Of a stretch of 64,000 bases of DNA, positions 16,820 to 25,888 are shown piece after piece; the first letter of the stretch is position 1; the number at the start of each line of letters is the position of its first letter. The DNA comes from Bin87 sp965220055 (GTDB lineage: Bacteria; Chloroflexota; Dehalococcoidia; Lucifugimonadales; UBA3495), in the NCBI GenBank assembly GCA_965220055.1, contig CBDCPE010000004.1, positions 2,914,001 through 2,978,000 on the forward strand, read 5' to 3'. The notes beneath the pieces are model-generated. The model made no database searches. It saw only the letters and a program-made list of their open reading frames with translations, and had not been told where the DNA came from. The position numbers were made by a program, and so were the translations under genes.

Positions 16820-18343
16820 TCAGATCCCGTGACGCCAAACCATCCGGCCGCCCACGATAGTCACCACGGCACGCACGGAGGGTAAATCCGCTGCCGATAT
16901 CGCCAGCGGGTTGGGTTCCACCACCGCCAGGTCCGCCGGCATCCCCGGCGCGATGCGCCTTTTGCCGGAGTGCAGGTCGAGCGCCTCGGCTACCGACGTC
17001 ACTCCGACCCCTCCGATATGAACTCCGCTGGACGATTGACGAGTCACCGACGCCGCGATTGACGCCCACGGATTCGGCTCAATGATCGGAGCGTCGGATC
17101 CCAGGGCTGTGGGGACTCCCCGTGAGGCCAACGCCCCCACCGGGTAGAGATGCGGCAACTGGTCGGCAGCGACGGTGCTACGGTACCGTTCACCGTCGTA
17201 GTGCAAAAACCCGGGATTGGCGACCACCACGGCGCCGCTTTGAGCCACCAACTCCAGAACGTCAGGAGAGCCCTCGCTGCAGTGCTCGATGCGGTCGAGC
17301 GGCAGGCTGCCAATGCCGGATATGACAGGCGGGGCATCCCTGATGGCCAGCGCGGCGGCGACCACAGCATCCCGCTCCACCGCGTGGATCGCGACCGGGA
17401 AACCCAGTTCGTGAGCGTGGGCCACCATTTGGGCCAGTTGGTCCGGATGGGGACGTAGTTGTCCTGTCGAAGCGGTGAGCATGATTTTGGCGTGGCCAAC
17501 GGACAGAAGACCTTCGTTAGAAGTGGAACCGTGACCCGGGCCAGCTTCCCGCATTTGCTCCAGCCGATCCCATCCGGCCATCATGGTCAACCGCAGCGGC
17601 AGCGTGCCGTCACCAGTCACCACCTCGAAATACCGCCAACGGTCCAGGCCGTTGTTCGGTCCGGCATCCGTAGCGCCGGTTATTCCGTAGGCCAGCATCC
17701 GATTACCGAAATCCCGGAGGGCGTCCGCCATTGCCCCCGGGGGCGGGTCTTCGGATTCTCCCGCGCGCTGACGCAGCCAGCCGGACATTTCCAGCAACAG
17801 GCCGGTCGGCTCTCCGTCGTCGCCTCTCACAATCGCACCCTCGGGAGGGTCCGGTGTTTGACGGTCGATCCCGACCGACGCCAGCCCGCAGCTGTTGAGC
17901 ACGCAGGCGTGTCCAGAGCGATGCTCCACCCGGACGGTCCGGACGGTGGAAACGCGGTCCAGGTCGTAACGGTTCAGATGCCGGCCCAGGCCTACTGGCG
18001 AGTCGTCGTAGCCGTAGCCGCGTATCCAATTGTCCTGTAGCGCCGCGGCCCGACGGAGCGCCTCGACAATCGTGCTGATGTCTTGCATGGCGGCCGGCCG
18101 ACAATCCACCCACAAGCTGGCGGCGGCGGAAGCCAACACGTGACAATGAGCGTCGACGATGCCTGGAATCACGGCACGGCCGGCACAGTCCAGGATGGTC
18201 GTGCGCTTCGTCGCCAACCGTTGGATATCGGAATTGCTGCCCGTCGCCATGACCTTGCCGCCGGCCACGGCCAGAGCGGTGGGAGTGCCCACGGTCGTGA
18301 GGACCCGCCCATTGATCAGGACTATGTCGGCATAGGGAGTCAT
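16820..18343 (-). CDS. YtcJ-like metal-dependent amidohydrolase
   Basis: The 507-residue Amidohydro_3-type hydrolase has the N-terminal beta-sandwich start (ADIVLINGRVLTTVG) and the metal motif in VDAHCHV (His-x-His). VAIHAVERDAV and LDRIEHCSEGSPD supply later His ligands, and GSDAPIIEPNPW the catalytic Asp. The C-terminal GMPADLAVVEPNPL closes the family. Members hydrolyse amides or esters of small molecules; the substrate is unknown. It diverges from the MBL gene across 106 bp. Confidence 0.88.
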   Translation of the reverse strand: MTPYADIVLINGRVLTTVGTPTALAVAGGKVMATGSNSDIQRLATKRTTILDCAGRAVIPGIVDAHCHVLASAAASLWVDCRPAAMQDISTIVEALRRAAALQDNWIRGYGYDDSPVGLGRHLNRYDLDRVSTVRTVRVEHRSGHACVLNSCGLASVGIDRQTPDPPEGAIVRGDDGEPTGLLLEMSGWLRQRAGESEDPPPGAMADALRDFGNRMLAYGITGATDAGPNNGLDRWRYFEVVTGDGTLPLRLTMMAGWDRLEQMREAGPGHGSTSNEGLLSVGHAKIMLTASTGQLRPHPDQLAQMVAHAHELGFPVAIHAVERDAVVAAALAIRDAPPVISGIGSLPLDRIEHCSEGSPDVLELVAQSGAVVVANPGFLHYDGERYRSTVAADQLPHLYPVGALASRGVPTALGSDAPIIEPNPWASIAASVTRQSSSGVHIGGVGVTSVAEALDLHSGKRRIAPGMPADLAVVEPNPLAISAADLPSVRAVVTIVGGRMVWRHGI

Positions 18344-18449
18344 ACGTGTTTCGGCTGCCAGCGAGTTCGAATCGATCGCCCGTTCACGGTGCTATAATCG
18401 CCCCCGACCAAACCTGCACACACGTTGAGGGCGCACTGGGGGCGACATT

Positions 18450-19253
18450 ATGCCGGAATTGGAAATCATCATGGGCGGATACTCCATGAACACCGACCAG
18501 ACTCGGTTGGGGTTGTGCACCGTCACACTGATTCGCGGTGAAGTGCTTTCCATTGTGGACGTGGCGCACTTTGGTCGCCGGAACATGTTGGTCGATGAAT
18601 TGGCCGCGCATGGCATTTCCACAGACGACATCGGGCGGGTGATCCTAACCCACGCGCATTGGGACCACTCCCAGAATACCGATCTGTTCCCCAACGCGGA
18701 AATCGTAATCCATGCCGATGAATTGGAATACAGCCGCAACCCTCGGGTTGGCGACCTGGCGACCGCGCGATATTTCGCGGACACCCTGTTGAATCAGAAC
18801 GTCAACGCGGTCAGCGGTGAAACCGAGCTGGAACCCGGCGTTCGTATCATCGAAACCCCTGGGCACACCCGCGGGCACATCAGCGTGGTAGTCGAAACAG
18901 GAGCCGGTACGGTGTGTATCGGCGGCGACGCCATGTCCGACGCCGGGGCCATCGGTAGGGGCACACCGGCTATCATTTTCTGGAGCGAAGCCGACGCAAG
19001 GGCCAGCATCCAGAAGATAGTCGCGGCGGCCAACACCATCTATCCCGGTCACGACCGGCCCTTCAGATTGGAATCCAACGGTGACATCACCTACCTGGCC
19101 GATTCGCCCACCCTGGAGGTCAGCGGGGTGCTGCACTACGCGAGCGGAGCAGTTACCGTGAAACTCGGGCGCGCGGATCACCCCGGCACCACCATAATGC
19201 CCAGCGCGATCGACTACCAGGGCGGGGGACAAAGCCACCCGGGTCACTGTTAG
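18450..19253 (+). CDS. metallo-beta-lactamase-fold hydrolase
   Basis: A 267-residue MBL-fold protein. The metal site is THAHWDHSQN (HxHxDH, about residues 68-73), with PGHTRGH for the third His, GGDAMSD for the bridging Asp and PGHDRPF for the last His. Likely a lactonase- or thioesterase-like hydrolase. ATG 18450 opens MPELEIIMGGYSM. TATAAT occurs at 18393-18398 without a good -35. Confidence 0.88.
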   Translation: MPELEIIMGGYSMNTDQTRLGLCTVTLIRGEVLSIVDVAHFGRRNMLVDELAAHGISTDDIGRVILTHAHWDHSQNTDLFPNAEIVIHADELEYSRNPRVGDLATARYFADTLLNQNVNAVSGETELEPGVRIIETPGHTRGHISVVVETGAGTVCIGGDAMSDAGAIGRGTPAIIFWSEADARASIQKIVAAANTIYPGHDRPFRLESNGDITYLADSPTLEVSGVLHYASGAVTVKLGRADHPGTTIMPSAIDYQGGGQSHPGHC

Positions 19254-19316
19254 ACGCGCCGCAGGGCAACCGCGCTGAAGTCCGTAGCAGCCCGGCCGAG
19301 CAACGGGAGGCAGGTC

Positions 19317-20228
19317 ATGCGGGCGGTGGTTTTTGACTGGGATTTGACCCTGTGGAACAGTTGGGGAATCCATCTAGGGTTGATGGAGAGCACCGCGACG
19401 GAATTGGGCATGGCTCCGCCCACAGCCGAAGCGGTTGCCGCAGAGTTTCATCGTCCGTTCCACCAACATCTCTTGTGGTTTTTCGGTAGCCATCCCAAGG
19501 CTCAGGACGAGTTGGAAGGTATCCTCCCCGCTTACCTCAGCCATTACCACGCGATTGTCGGACATCGCAATTACCTGTTCCCGGGGGTTGCCACGCTCCT
19601 GAAGGCGTTCAAGCGACGCGGGATTCGCGTAGGAATATTGTCGGACAAGATACCCGACTTTGGGGAACTGGAACTGCGGCAGTCCGGGTTGGCCCCACTG
19701 GTCGAATACGCAAACTTCAAGACCGACGCGCGTCCCTACAAACCGGCGCCTGACGGGCTGCTCGACGTCCTCGAGACGATGGGGGTCGATCCGGGCGATG
19801 CCATGTACGTGGGGGACGGCCCGCAGGACATTGCCTGCGCCCGCAGCGCCGGAGCAACATCCGTCGCCGCCCTGTGGGCCACCATCGACCAGGAAGCGCT
19901 ACTGGCGGAGCAGCCGGTCCACCGCGTGTACCGTCCCCACCAGGTTATGGCCGTGGTTGCCGAAGCGAACGGATACGGCGGTCCCGAGCCGTGGCTGAGA
20001 CATCTGCCATGGCCGTGGCGTCCGAATCCGGACGACCCCGACGACGATCAGGACGTCGGGGACGCAGACCCCACAGACGCCGGCGCGGGCGTGGACATCT
20101 CACCGTTGCTGTCCTGGCCCCTGGCGCACCGTTGGCGTGGGCGCACCGGAGACCTGGCGCTACCGCCGCGTGACGCCAACCCGATCGCCCCTCTCAGACT
20201 TCAAACTGAAGGACGCGACGGGAGCTAA
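19317..20228 (+). CDS. HAD-superfamily hydrolase with acidic C-terminal tail
   Basis: 303 residues. Motif I FDWDLTLWNS (Asp nucleophile and acid/base), motif II GILSDK, the Lys of YKPAPDGLLD and motif III YVGDGPQDIACARSAGA identify a phosphoglycolate-phosphatase-like HAD enzyme in residues 1-215. The last 75 or so residues are Asp/Pro-rich (DDPDDDQDVGDADP), low in complexity and not part of the domain. GGGAGG is positioned before ATG 19317. It probably dephosphorylates a small metabolite. Confidence 0.85.
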   Translation: MRAVVFDWDLTLWNSWGIHLGLMESTATELGMAPPTAEAVAAEFHRPFHQHLLWFFGSHPKAQDELEGILPAYLSHYHAIVGHRNYLFPGVATLLKAFKRRGIRVGILSDKIPDFGELELRQSGLAPLVEYANFKTDARPYKPAPDGLLDVLETMGVDPGDAMYVGDGPQDIACARSAGATSVAALWATIDQEALLAEQPVHRVYRPHQVMAVVAEANGYGGPEPWLRHLPWPWRPNPDDPDDDQDVGDADPTDAGAGVDISPLLSWPLAHRWRGRTGDLALPPRDANPIAPLRLQTEGRDGS

Positions 20229-20284
20229 CGGCGGAGCCACCAGCACGCCCGATCCCAGGCAGAGCGTCGAGTTCACAAAGCGCG

Positions 20285-20312
20285 TTGCCAGCGTTTATGT
20301 TACTAGTATAAT
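20285..20312 (+). promoter_or_regulatory. sigma70-type promoter for the CoA-transferase operon
   Basis: TTGCCA at 20285-20290 and consensus TATAAT at 20307-20312, 16-bp spacer, about 80 bp ahead of the subunit A start. It likely drives both CoA-transferase genes and possibly the AAA/DUF3226 pair beyond. Confidence 0.7.
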
Positions 20313-20393
20313 GGCCGTACTCGTTGCGCCACCGGTGACAACGGCATCGTCGCAGGTTAGTAACGGCGACATTAGGAATGGGAGCCGACCCCA

Positions 20394-21092
20394 ATGAAGA
20401 ACAAGGTTTTCCTCGATTTCGACTCCGCTGTTGCCGACATGAAAGACGGCATGACGTTCATGTCGCCCGGTTTTGGCAACGTAGGCTTGGCCCGCAATCT
20501 TCTGGCTGCAGTCCACCGGCTGGGAGTTAAGGGCCTCACGGGCATTTCCAACAACGCCGGTTCAATGGACGACAGGGTGGACGTCGGTACGTTGATCGAA
20601 GCCCGCCAGGTCAAGAAGATGATCTGCGCGTTCACCGCACCAACGCATCCGTCGCAAATCACGCCGTTCGTGCAGATGTACAACGACGGTGAGGTGGACG
20701 CAGAACTGGTCCCACAAGGGACCTTGGCCGAGCGCATGCGGGCTGCAGCCGCCGGCATCGGTGCCTTCTACACTCCGGCCAGCGTCGGGACTGAACTGGC
20801 GGAAGGCAAGGAGCACCGGGAAATCAACGGCCGAACCTACGTGCTTGAATTCCCACTGCCTGCCGATTTCGCCCTGATCAGAGCGTACCGGGCCGACACC
20901 TTCGGCAACCTGCAATTCCGCCTCACGCAACGAAACTTCAACCCGATAATGGCCATGGCCGCCGATATCACCGTGGTCGAGGTCGAGGACAGCATCGTTG
21001 AGCCTGGGGACATCGACCCGGACTGCGTACACGTCCCGGGGATTTACGTTGATCGACTGGTAATGATCCCAGAAAACGGGATTTGGGACTGA
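20394..21092 (+). CDS. 3-oxoacid CoA-transferase, subunit A
   Basis: A 232-residue alpha subunit of a family I CoA transferase. MSPGFGNVGLARNLLAAV and the VDVGTLIEARQVKKMICAF core resemble succinyl-CoA:3-ketoacid or glutaconate transferases. FYTPASVGTELAEGKEHREINGRTYVLEFPLPADFALIRAYRADTFGN is the classic C-terminal region. It moves CoA between carboxylic acids when paired with the next gene, 43 bp or more downstream. The acid specificity is not readable. Confidence 0.92.
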   Translation: MKNKVFLDFDSAVADMKDGMTFMSPGFGNVGLARNLLAAVHRLGVKGLTGISNNAGSMDDRVDVGTLIEARQVKKMICAFTAPTHPSQITPFVQMYNDGEVDAELVPQGTLAERMRAAAAGIGAFYTPASVGTELAEGKEHREINGRTYVLEFPLPADFALIRAYRADTFGNLQFRLTQRNFNPIMAMAADITVVEVEDSIVEPGDIDPDCVHVPGIYVDRLVMIPENGIWD

Positions 21093-21159
21093 AGACGCCG
21101 GTTCATGTCAGCATCGGTGCCGTATCAGGTACGCGATGAAGAACACAAGGAGTACGACG

Positions 21160-21849
21160 ATGACCACCGAGGACAAGCCCCGTCTCTCCCGGCAAACCAT
21201 GTGTGACCGCCTTGCCATGGATTTCCAGGACGGTTGGATAGTGAACCTGGGCGTGGGTATGCCGACCCTATGCTCCAACTACCTGGAGTCCGAACCGGAC
21301 AAGGAGATCATTTTTCATTCCGAAAACGGGGTGATCGGATTTGGTCCGCTGGCTCCGGCCGGGGAAGAAGACAGGCACCTCGTCAACGCGGGTGGCCAGA
21401 ACGTGGTCGCCCTGCCCGGCATGGCCATCGTGCACCACGCCGACTCGTTCGGGATCATCAGGAAAGGCATGGTGGACGTGACGGTGATGGGGGCATACGA
21501 GGTATCGGAAAACGGCGATTTCGCCAACTGGCGCATCCCGGTACGCAAGGGCGGCGGCATTGGCGGCGCGATGGACCTAGCGGCCTGCGCCAAGCGTGTG
21601 TTCATCGCAATGGAGCATAACCAGCGCAACGGAGCGCCTCGCGTGCTGAAGCGCTGCAGCCTGCCGATTACCGCGCCGGGCGTGGTCAAGTTGCTGGCGA
21701 CGGACCTCGGGTTATTCGAGATCACGGAGGCGGGGTTCCTGCTACGGGAGCACGCGCCGGGGTGGTCGCCAGAGGACATTCAGGAGCAGACGGAGGCGGA
21801 GCTGACCATCGCCGACGACCTGCGGGAGATGCGGGTGCGGGCAGCGTAG
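21160..21849 (+). CDS. 3-oxoacid CoA-transferase, subunit B
   Basis: A 229-residue beta subunit carrying the catalytic Glu in FHSENGVIGFGP and the GMAIVHHADSFGIIRKGMVDVTVMGAYEV core. ATG 21160 is chosen because AAGGAG lies 7 bases ahead; an in-frame ATG at 21136 has no such site. It forms the active heteromer with the preceding subunit. The AAA ATPase gene starts only 15 bp after its stop. Confidence 0.92.
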   Translation: MTTEDKPRLSRQTMCDRLAMDFQDGWIVNLGVGMPTLCSNYLESEPDKEIIFHSENGVIGFGPLAPAGEEDRHLVNAGGQNVVALPGMAIVHHADSFGIIRKGMVDVTVMGAYEVSENGDFANWRIPVRKGGGIGGAMDLAACAKRVFIAMEHNQRNGAPRVLKRCSLPITAPGVVKLLATDLGLFEITEAGFLLREHAPGWSPEDIQEQTEAELTIADDLREMRVRAA

Positions 21850-21864
21850 CTGGATACCCTAAAC

Positions 21865-22968
21865 ATGTACACGTCGTTCAGCATCGAAAACTTCCGCCTG
21901 TTTGACAAACTGCAGGTGGAACCATTGGCCCGCGTCAACCTGATCGCGGGCCAAAACAACGCCGGCAAGACGGCGTTGCTGGAGGCAATTTGGTTGCTCA
22001 ACCATCCGGCCTCGCCCAGACAGGCACTCAGGATTGCTAGTTGGCGCGAATCGACCGACTATGCCAGAGGTGCTTTTTTTGCGGATCTGTTCCTAGGGTA
22101 CGATACTGACCTTACAATCAGTATTCAGGCAGCTGACAGCCTGGTGCAGGGCACTAATAAACTTGATGTGGGACGTCAGTACCGTACGCAACAACCCTTG
22201 TTTGATTTGTCTGACACGTTTGACAGCGACCAAGGAGAAGAAGTCGTCGCGGAGTTCGATTTTGAAAACGAATTGATATTCGACTACATACATAGTGATG
22301 GGTCAACCACACATACTAGCGCATGGCTTGACAGCAGTTCAAAGTTTGGCGATCGGCGTCCCGTGCTGCGTGACAACGGGAGCTCTCTGGCCGGACACGG
22401 AAATCGTTGTGTTTTCGAACATTCCAAGACCAGATGGAACACGCGTACCCTCGCTGTTAGCTTCGGTCGAGCAGAAATCGAAGGAACCTTGCCGGCCATA
22501 GAGCAAGTGATCCGCTTATTGGAACCTAGGTTGAAGCGCATGACAACCATTGCTGACGCGCGCGGAATTCCTTCAATATATGGTGACATAGGCTATGGAA
22601 AGCTTTTCCCGATGTCGATCATGGGAGACGGAACGAAAAGGATATTGACTTTGTGTCTGTCTTTCCTGAGGGCGCAAAACGGCATCATCCTAGTAGATGA
22701 GATCGAAAGCGGGCTGCATCATTCGACGCTCGTAGATGTTTGGAAAAACCTAAACTGGCTGTCCCGCGAATTCAATGTGCAGATCTTTGCCACTACCCAT
22801 AGCTACGAGTGCATTGTTGCAGCGCATAATGCTTTTACCGAATTTGGATCACATGATCTGCACCTGCATCACCTGTATCGACGATCTGCCTGCGAACCGG
22901 TAAGAGCGATGACGTACACTAAGGAAAGTTTGGATACCAATATCGAATATCTTTGGGAGTTGCGCTGA
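21865..22968 (+). CDS. OLD/RecF-like AAA ATPase of a putative two-gene defence module
   Basis: The 367-residue SMC/ABC-like ATPase has Walker A GQNNAGKT at 29-36, Walker B GIILVDEIESGLHH with Asp278/Glu279, and a switch His in FATTHSYE near 312. GTKRIL precedes Walker B, as in AAA_15/AAA_21 proteins. It lacks a fused TOPRIM domain, which seems to be supplied by the next gene (stop and start overlap as TGATG). Codons are richer in A/T than in the flanking genes, which hints at horizontal transfer. Comparable ATPase + TOPRIM pairs (OLD-like, PARIS-like) act in phage defence. That role here is inference. Confidence 0.85.
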   Translation: MYTSFSIENFRLFDKLQVEPLARVNLIAGQNNAGKTALLEAIWLLNHPASPRQALRIASWRESTDYARGAFFADLFLGYDTDLTISIQAADSLVQGTNKLDVGRQYRTQQPLFDLSDTFDSDQGEEVVAEFDFENELIFDYIHSDGSTTHTSAWLDSSSKFGDRRPVLRDNGSSLAGHGNRCVFEHSKTRWNTRTLAVSFGRAEIEGTLPAIEQVIRLLEPRLKRMTTIADARGIPSIYGDIGYGKLFPMSIMGDGTKRILTLCLSFLRAQNGIILVDEIESGLHHSTLVDVWKNLNWLSREFNVQIFATTHSYECIVAAHNAFTEFGSHDLHLHHLYRRSACEPVRAMTYTKESLDTNIEYLWELR

Positions 22969-23627
22969 TGGTCAGCCCGTCCAGGGGGTCAGCGAATTTC
23001 CAAATCGAACATTCTCGATTACTACTGGTTGAGGGGAACGACGATGTTCATTTTTTCCGCCGGATCATCGACCGTCGCCAGAGTGAAGGCATACAGATCA
23101 TCGAATTCGGAGGGAAGCATAAGTTAGGCGAGTTTTTGACGAACGTCCTCGTTCCTCGCGTCAGGGCTACCGATATAGTCCGGATTATTGGCGTAGCGAG
23201 AGATGCGGATGATTATTATGACCGTGCGTTCCAGAGCGTTGGCAATTCTCTGCGCCGCGCTGGTTTGCCCGTCCCCAACGCACCTATAGTATCTGCAAAT
23301 GGGATGCTCGATGGTGCGGCTATGTTGGCAACGGTCTACATCATGCCAGACAACGGCTCACCCGGAGACCTTGAAGCATTGTGCCTAGACGCCGTCCGTG
23401 ACGCGCCTGCAGTGTCCTGTGTTGACCGTTACTTTGAATGCCTACAGTCGGTCGGCCGTGTTCCCCGACAGGGAAGCAAGGCTCGGTTACGAGCTTTTTT
23501 GTCGTCGAACCCGGACGACCCTACGCTACTTACCGGCAATGCCATTGCCGCCGGAGTTATACCGTGGGATAGCCCGTCCTTCGACGACGTCCACAAATTC
23601 CTGGACGTGCTGGACGCCGCCGATTAA
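22968..23627 (+). CDS. DUF3226 TOPRIM-like protein, partner of the AAA ATPase
   Basis: 219 residues, ATG overlapping the ATPase stop by one base. The N-terminal LLLVEGNDDVHFF (Glu22) and VARDADDYYD (Asp79, Asp81) fit a TOPRIM-like metal site. FQSVGNSLRRAGLPVPN, IMPDNGSPGDLEALCLDAV, CVDRYFECL and IPWDSPSFDDVHKFL match the DUF3226 family as I know it. The likely role is a nuclease or nucleotide-handling effector controlled by the ATPase. The pair ends 27 bp before a convergent gene, so it forms a discrete two-gene cassette. Confidence 0.82.
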   Translation: MVSPSRGSANFQIEHSRLLLVEGNDDVHFFRRIIDRRQSEGIQIIEFGGKHKLGEFLTNVLVPRVRATDIVRIIGVARDADDYYDRAFQSVGNSLRRAGLPVPNAPIVSANGMLDGAAMLATVYIMPDNGSPGDLEALCLDAVRDAPAVSCVDRYFECLQSVGRVPRQGSKARLRAFLSSNPDDPTLLTGNAIAAGVIPWDSPSFDDVHKFLDVLDAAD

Positions 23628-23653
23628 TTTGGACAACACCAAACGAGCCTGAA

Positions 23654-24781
23654 TTACCGCAACAGCCGGTTCAGACCGGAGTGTCTCGCGGGATCCAGGT
23701 CCTTGCCGGCGAGGGCAGGGTGGTCGGGGCTGTAGCGGTGGCAGCGGAAGGTGGCGTTGGTGTATTCCATGCCTCCGGCTCCACCGGCCGCCTCGCTGTA
23801 GAGGAAGAACGGGTTGATGTATTCCCAGACGACTTCGCCACGGGGCGTCACCTCGAACATGCGTCCTGGCGCACCCTCGCAGATCAGGGTGTTGCCGTTG
23901 GGCTGGCGTTCCGCGCTGCTGATGTTGTAGCTATAGAACGAAATGGCCGGCATACCCTGGTACTGCCAATGGATCTCGTTGGTCGACGGATCAACCTCCA
24001 CGATACGCGAGAAGCTGGCGCCGCGACGGTGGCCGCCGTTGTCGAAGATCAGCACGCGGCCGCTGTCCAGCCAGGAGGGATGGTGCTGGTGGTAGATCTC
24101 GCCGGGACCCCACTTCCATTTGAAGGCTCCGGTAGTCCGATCAACGATGCCTACAGTGCTGGTCAGGCGGTAGCTGACGAGCAAGTCGCCTTCGGGAGTG
24201 ACGTTCAGGCAGTTGCCGTGGGTCCACTCGCGGCGGGCTTCCAGGGGGCAGATCACGTCATCCTCGAAGCTGAGGTGTTCCCATGAACGCCACTCCCAGA
24301 CGGTAGACCCTTCGGGTGTGACCTCGCGGACGACATCCCCTAGCATTCCGAGAGAAAAGTCCACATCGAATCCCCCCTGAACCTGGGCTTCCAGGCCGCC
24401 GGGGAGGGGTTCCCACATCAGCAGCAGAGTGTTGCCGTTGGGCAGGCGCTCGTAGTCGTGGTGCAGGGTGGGGTCACGGTAAGACCAGACCAGGTTGCTG
24501 TCCCAGTCCAGCTCGATGATGCTGGCGGACGACCCGCCCACCGTTTCGTAGCCGCCGACGTCTTTCGGCGGCAACGTGCGGCAGAGCAGGTTGCCGTTGT
24601 CCAACAGGTAGGAGTAGTGGATGCCTTCGGGGGAATGCCAACGATGAACAACGTTGCCTTCCATATCGATGAGGTAGGCGTCCTGGCCGCCGCGAGTGGT
24701 GGAGAAAAGCGTGTAACCCCGGTGGCACGCCGCCGGAGTGTGGTGGATCAGCCCGACCGGATGGTGAATTGACCAGCCCAT
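23654..24781 (-). CDS. arylsulfotransferase (ASST)-like beta-propeller protein
   Basis: 375 residues, with repeated blades recognisable by PNGNTLL (twice), ASIIELDWDSNLVWSYRDPTLHHDYERLPNG, FSRIVEVDPSTNEIHWQYQG and MFEVTPRGEVVWEYINP. This is the arylsulfotransferase family pattern. Conserved His residues (LHHDYE, EIYHQHHPSWL, THGN) could form the active site. No signal peptide is seen, so it is probably cytoplasmic. Whether it transfers sulfate is uncertain; many members are uncharacterised. Confidence 0.83.
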   Translation of the reverse strand: MGWSIHHPVGLIHHTPAACHRGYTLFSTTRGGQDAYLIDMEGNVVHRWHSPEGIHYSYLLDNGNLLCRTLPPKDVGGYETVGGSSASIIELDWDSNLVWSYRDPTLHHDYERLPNGNTLLLMWEPLPGGLEAQVQGGFDVDFSLGMLGDVVREVTPEGSTVWEWRSWEHLSFEDDVICPLEARREWTHGNCLNVTPEGDLLVSYRLTSTVGIVDRTTGAFKWKWGPGEIYHQHHPSWLDSGRVLIFDNGGHRRGASFSRIVEVDPSTNEIHWQYQGMPAISFYSYNISSAERQPNGNTLICEGAPGRMFEVTPRGEVVWEYINPFFLYSEAAGGAGGMEYTNATFRCHRYSPDHPALAGKDLDPARHSGLNRLLR

Positions 24782-24965
24782 TCGTTGCCCTCCGAAAAGT
24801 CGATTCCGGCGCGATTATAGCAGGCGCTCCAACGTCGACCCGCGTGGGCACAAGATATACTTTGGAGGCTGTCCACCGCCGCCTGACGCTTCAATAGAGC
24901 CCGACGGTTCCACACAGCCCGCTCTTCTCCGGCGCTATCCTGCTCCCAAGGTAATTGCTTTCGCC

Positions 24966-25862
24966 GTGTGGATCATCCTGGCCATCTGCAGCGCCGCTTC
25001 GCTCGGCCTTGCGAACATTGCCCACAAAAGGCTGCTGGACAACTACCTCGAGGGGGTTGGAGCGTTGGGCGCCGGGTCGATCGTTACGCGATCAATCTTC
25101 GCGGCGCTGGCCCTGGCGGTGGTCGGTTGGCCGGTCGACGCGCCGGTGCAGGCGGTTGTCATCGGCCTGTTGTCGGGAGTTAGCCTGGGCACCGGGCTGC
25201 TGTTGCTGTTCCTGGGGCTCAAGTTAGGCGAAGCGTCCCGCGCCGTTGCCGTCAGCCAGACCAATCCCATCCTGGTAGCGCTATTGGCGCTGGTTGTGCT
25301 GGGCGAAACGATCTCCCCGCCACAATGGGCGGCGATTGCGTTGGTGGTATGTGGCGTCGGGCTGGTTTCGATCGAAGGCTTTGGCCGAGGGCTGCTGCGT
25401 TTGACGCCAGGATTGACCGTGCTCATGGGCAGCTCGATCACGTTGGGCCTGGCGTTTTTTCTGGCGAAGTTGGTACTGGCCGACCTAACCCCATGGGAGG
25501 TCTTCGGGCTGCAAGAGCTGGGGATGGTGCCGGCGTTCGCGGTTTTCGGCCGGCCGGCTAACTGGCGCCGGCTCTGGAACGGACTGCGTTCCGGCCCGGC
25601 TCTGGCAACCTTCGTAATAGGGGAGGGTCTATTGCCTCAGTTAGCCATCCTGCTGTTCGTCTGGTCGTTTAACTTTGGGCCGGTGTCGTTAGCATCGGCG
25701 TTACTGGCGACGAGGCCGCTGTTCGTGTTCGTGGTGGGCACGTTGCTGAGTTGGCGGACCTTCGGCATCCTGCAGGAATCGCTGCGGCCTTCAGCGCTGG
25801 CCGCCAAGGGCATCGCGATAGCGATGATCGTCGGAGGGACGACGGTGCTGGCAGTAGTCTGA
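24966..25862 (+). CDS. EamA/DMT-family transporter
   Basis: 298 residues with about ten hydrophobic helices in two EamA repeats. VALLALVVLGETISPPQWAAIALVVCGVGLVSIEGF is typical of the end of the first. The GTG start at 24966 is the first codon of the hydrophobic opening WIILAICSAASLG; no strong ribosome-binding site is visible. Likely an exporter of metabolites or amino acids in the inner membrane. Confidence 0.85.
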   Translation: MWIILAICSAASLGLANIAHKRLLDNYLEGVGALGAGSIVTRSIFAALALAVVGWPVDAPVQAVVIGLLSGVSLGTGLLLLFLGLKLGEASRAVAVSQTNPILVALLALVVLGETISPPQWAAIALVVCGVGLVSIEGFGRGLLRLTPGLTVLMGSSITLGLAFFLAKLVLADLTPWEVFGLQELGMVPAFAVFGRPANWRRLWNGLRSGPALATFVIGEGLLPQLAILLFVWSFNFGPVSLASALLATRPLFVFVVGTLLSWRTFGILQESLRPSALAAKGIAIAMIVGGTTVLAVV

Positions 25863-25888
25863 CCACGCGCCGGCGTGGGGAAAACCGG

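Noticed and set aside
18393..18398. TATAAT upstream of the MBL hydrolase as a promoter
   Set aside because: No -35 element at 15-19 bp distance, so it is not listed as a feature.
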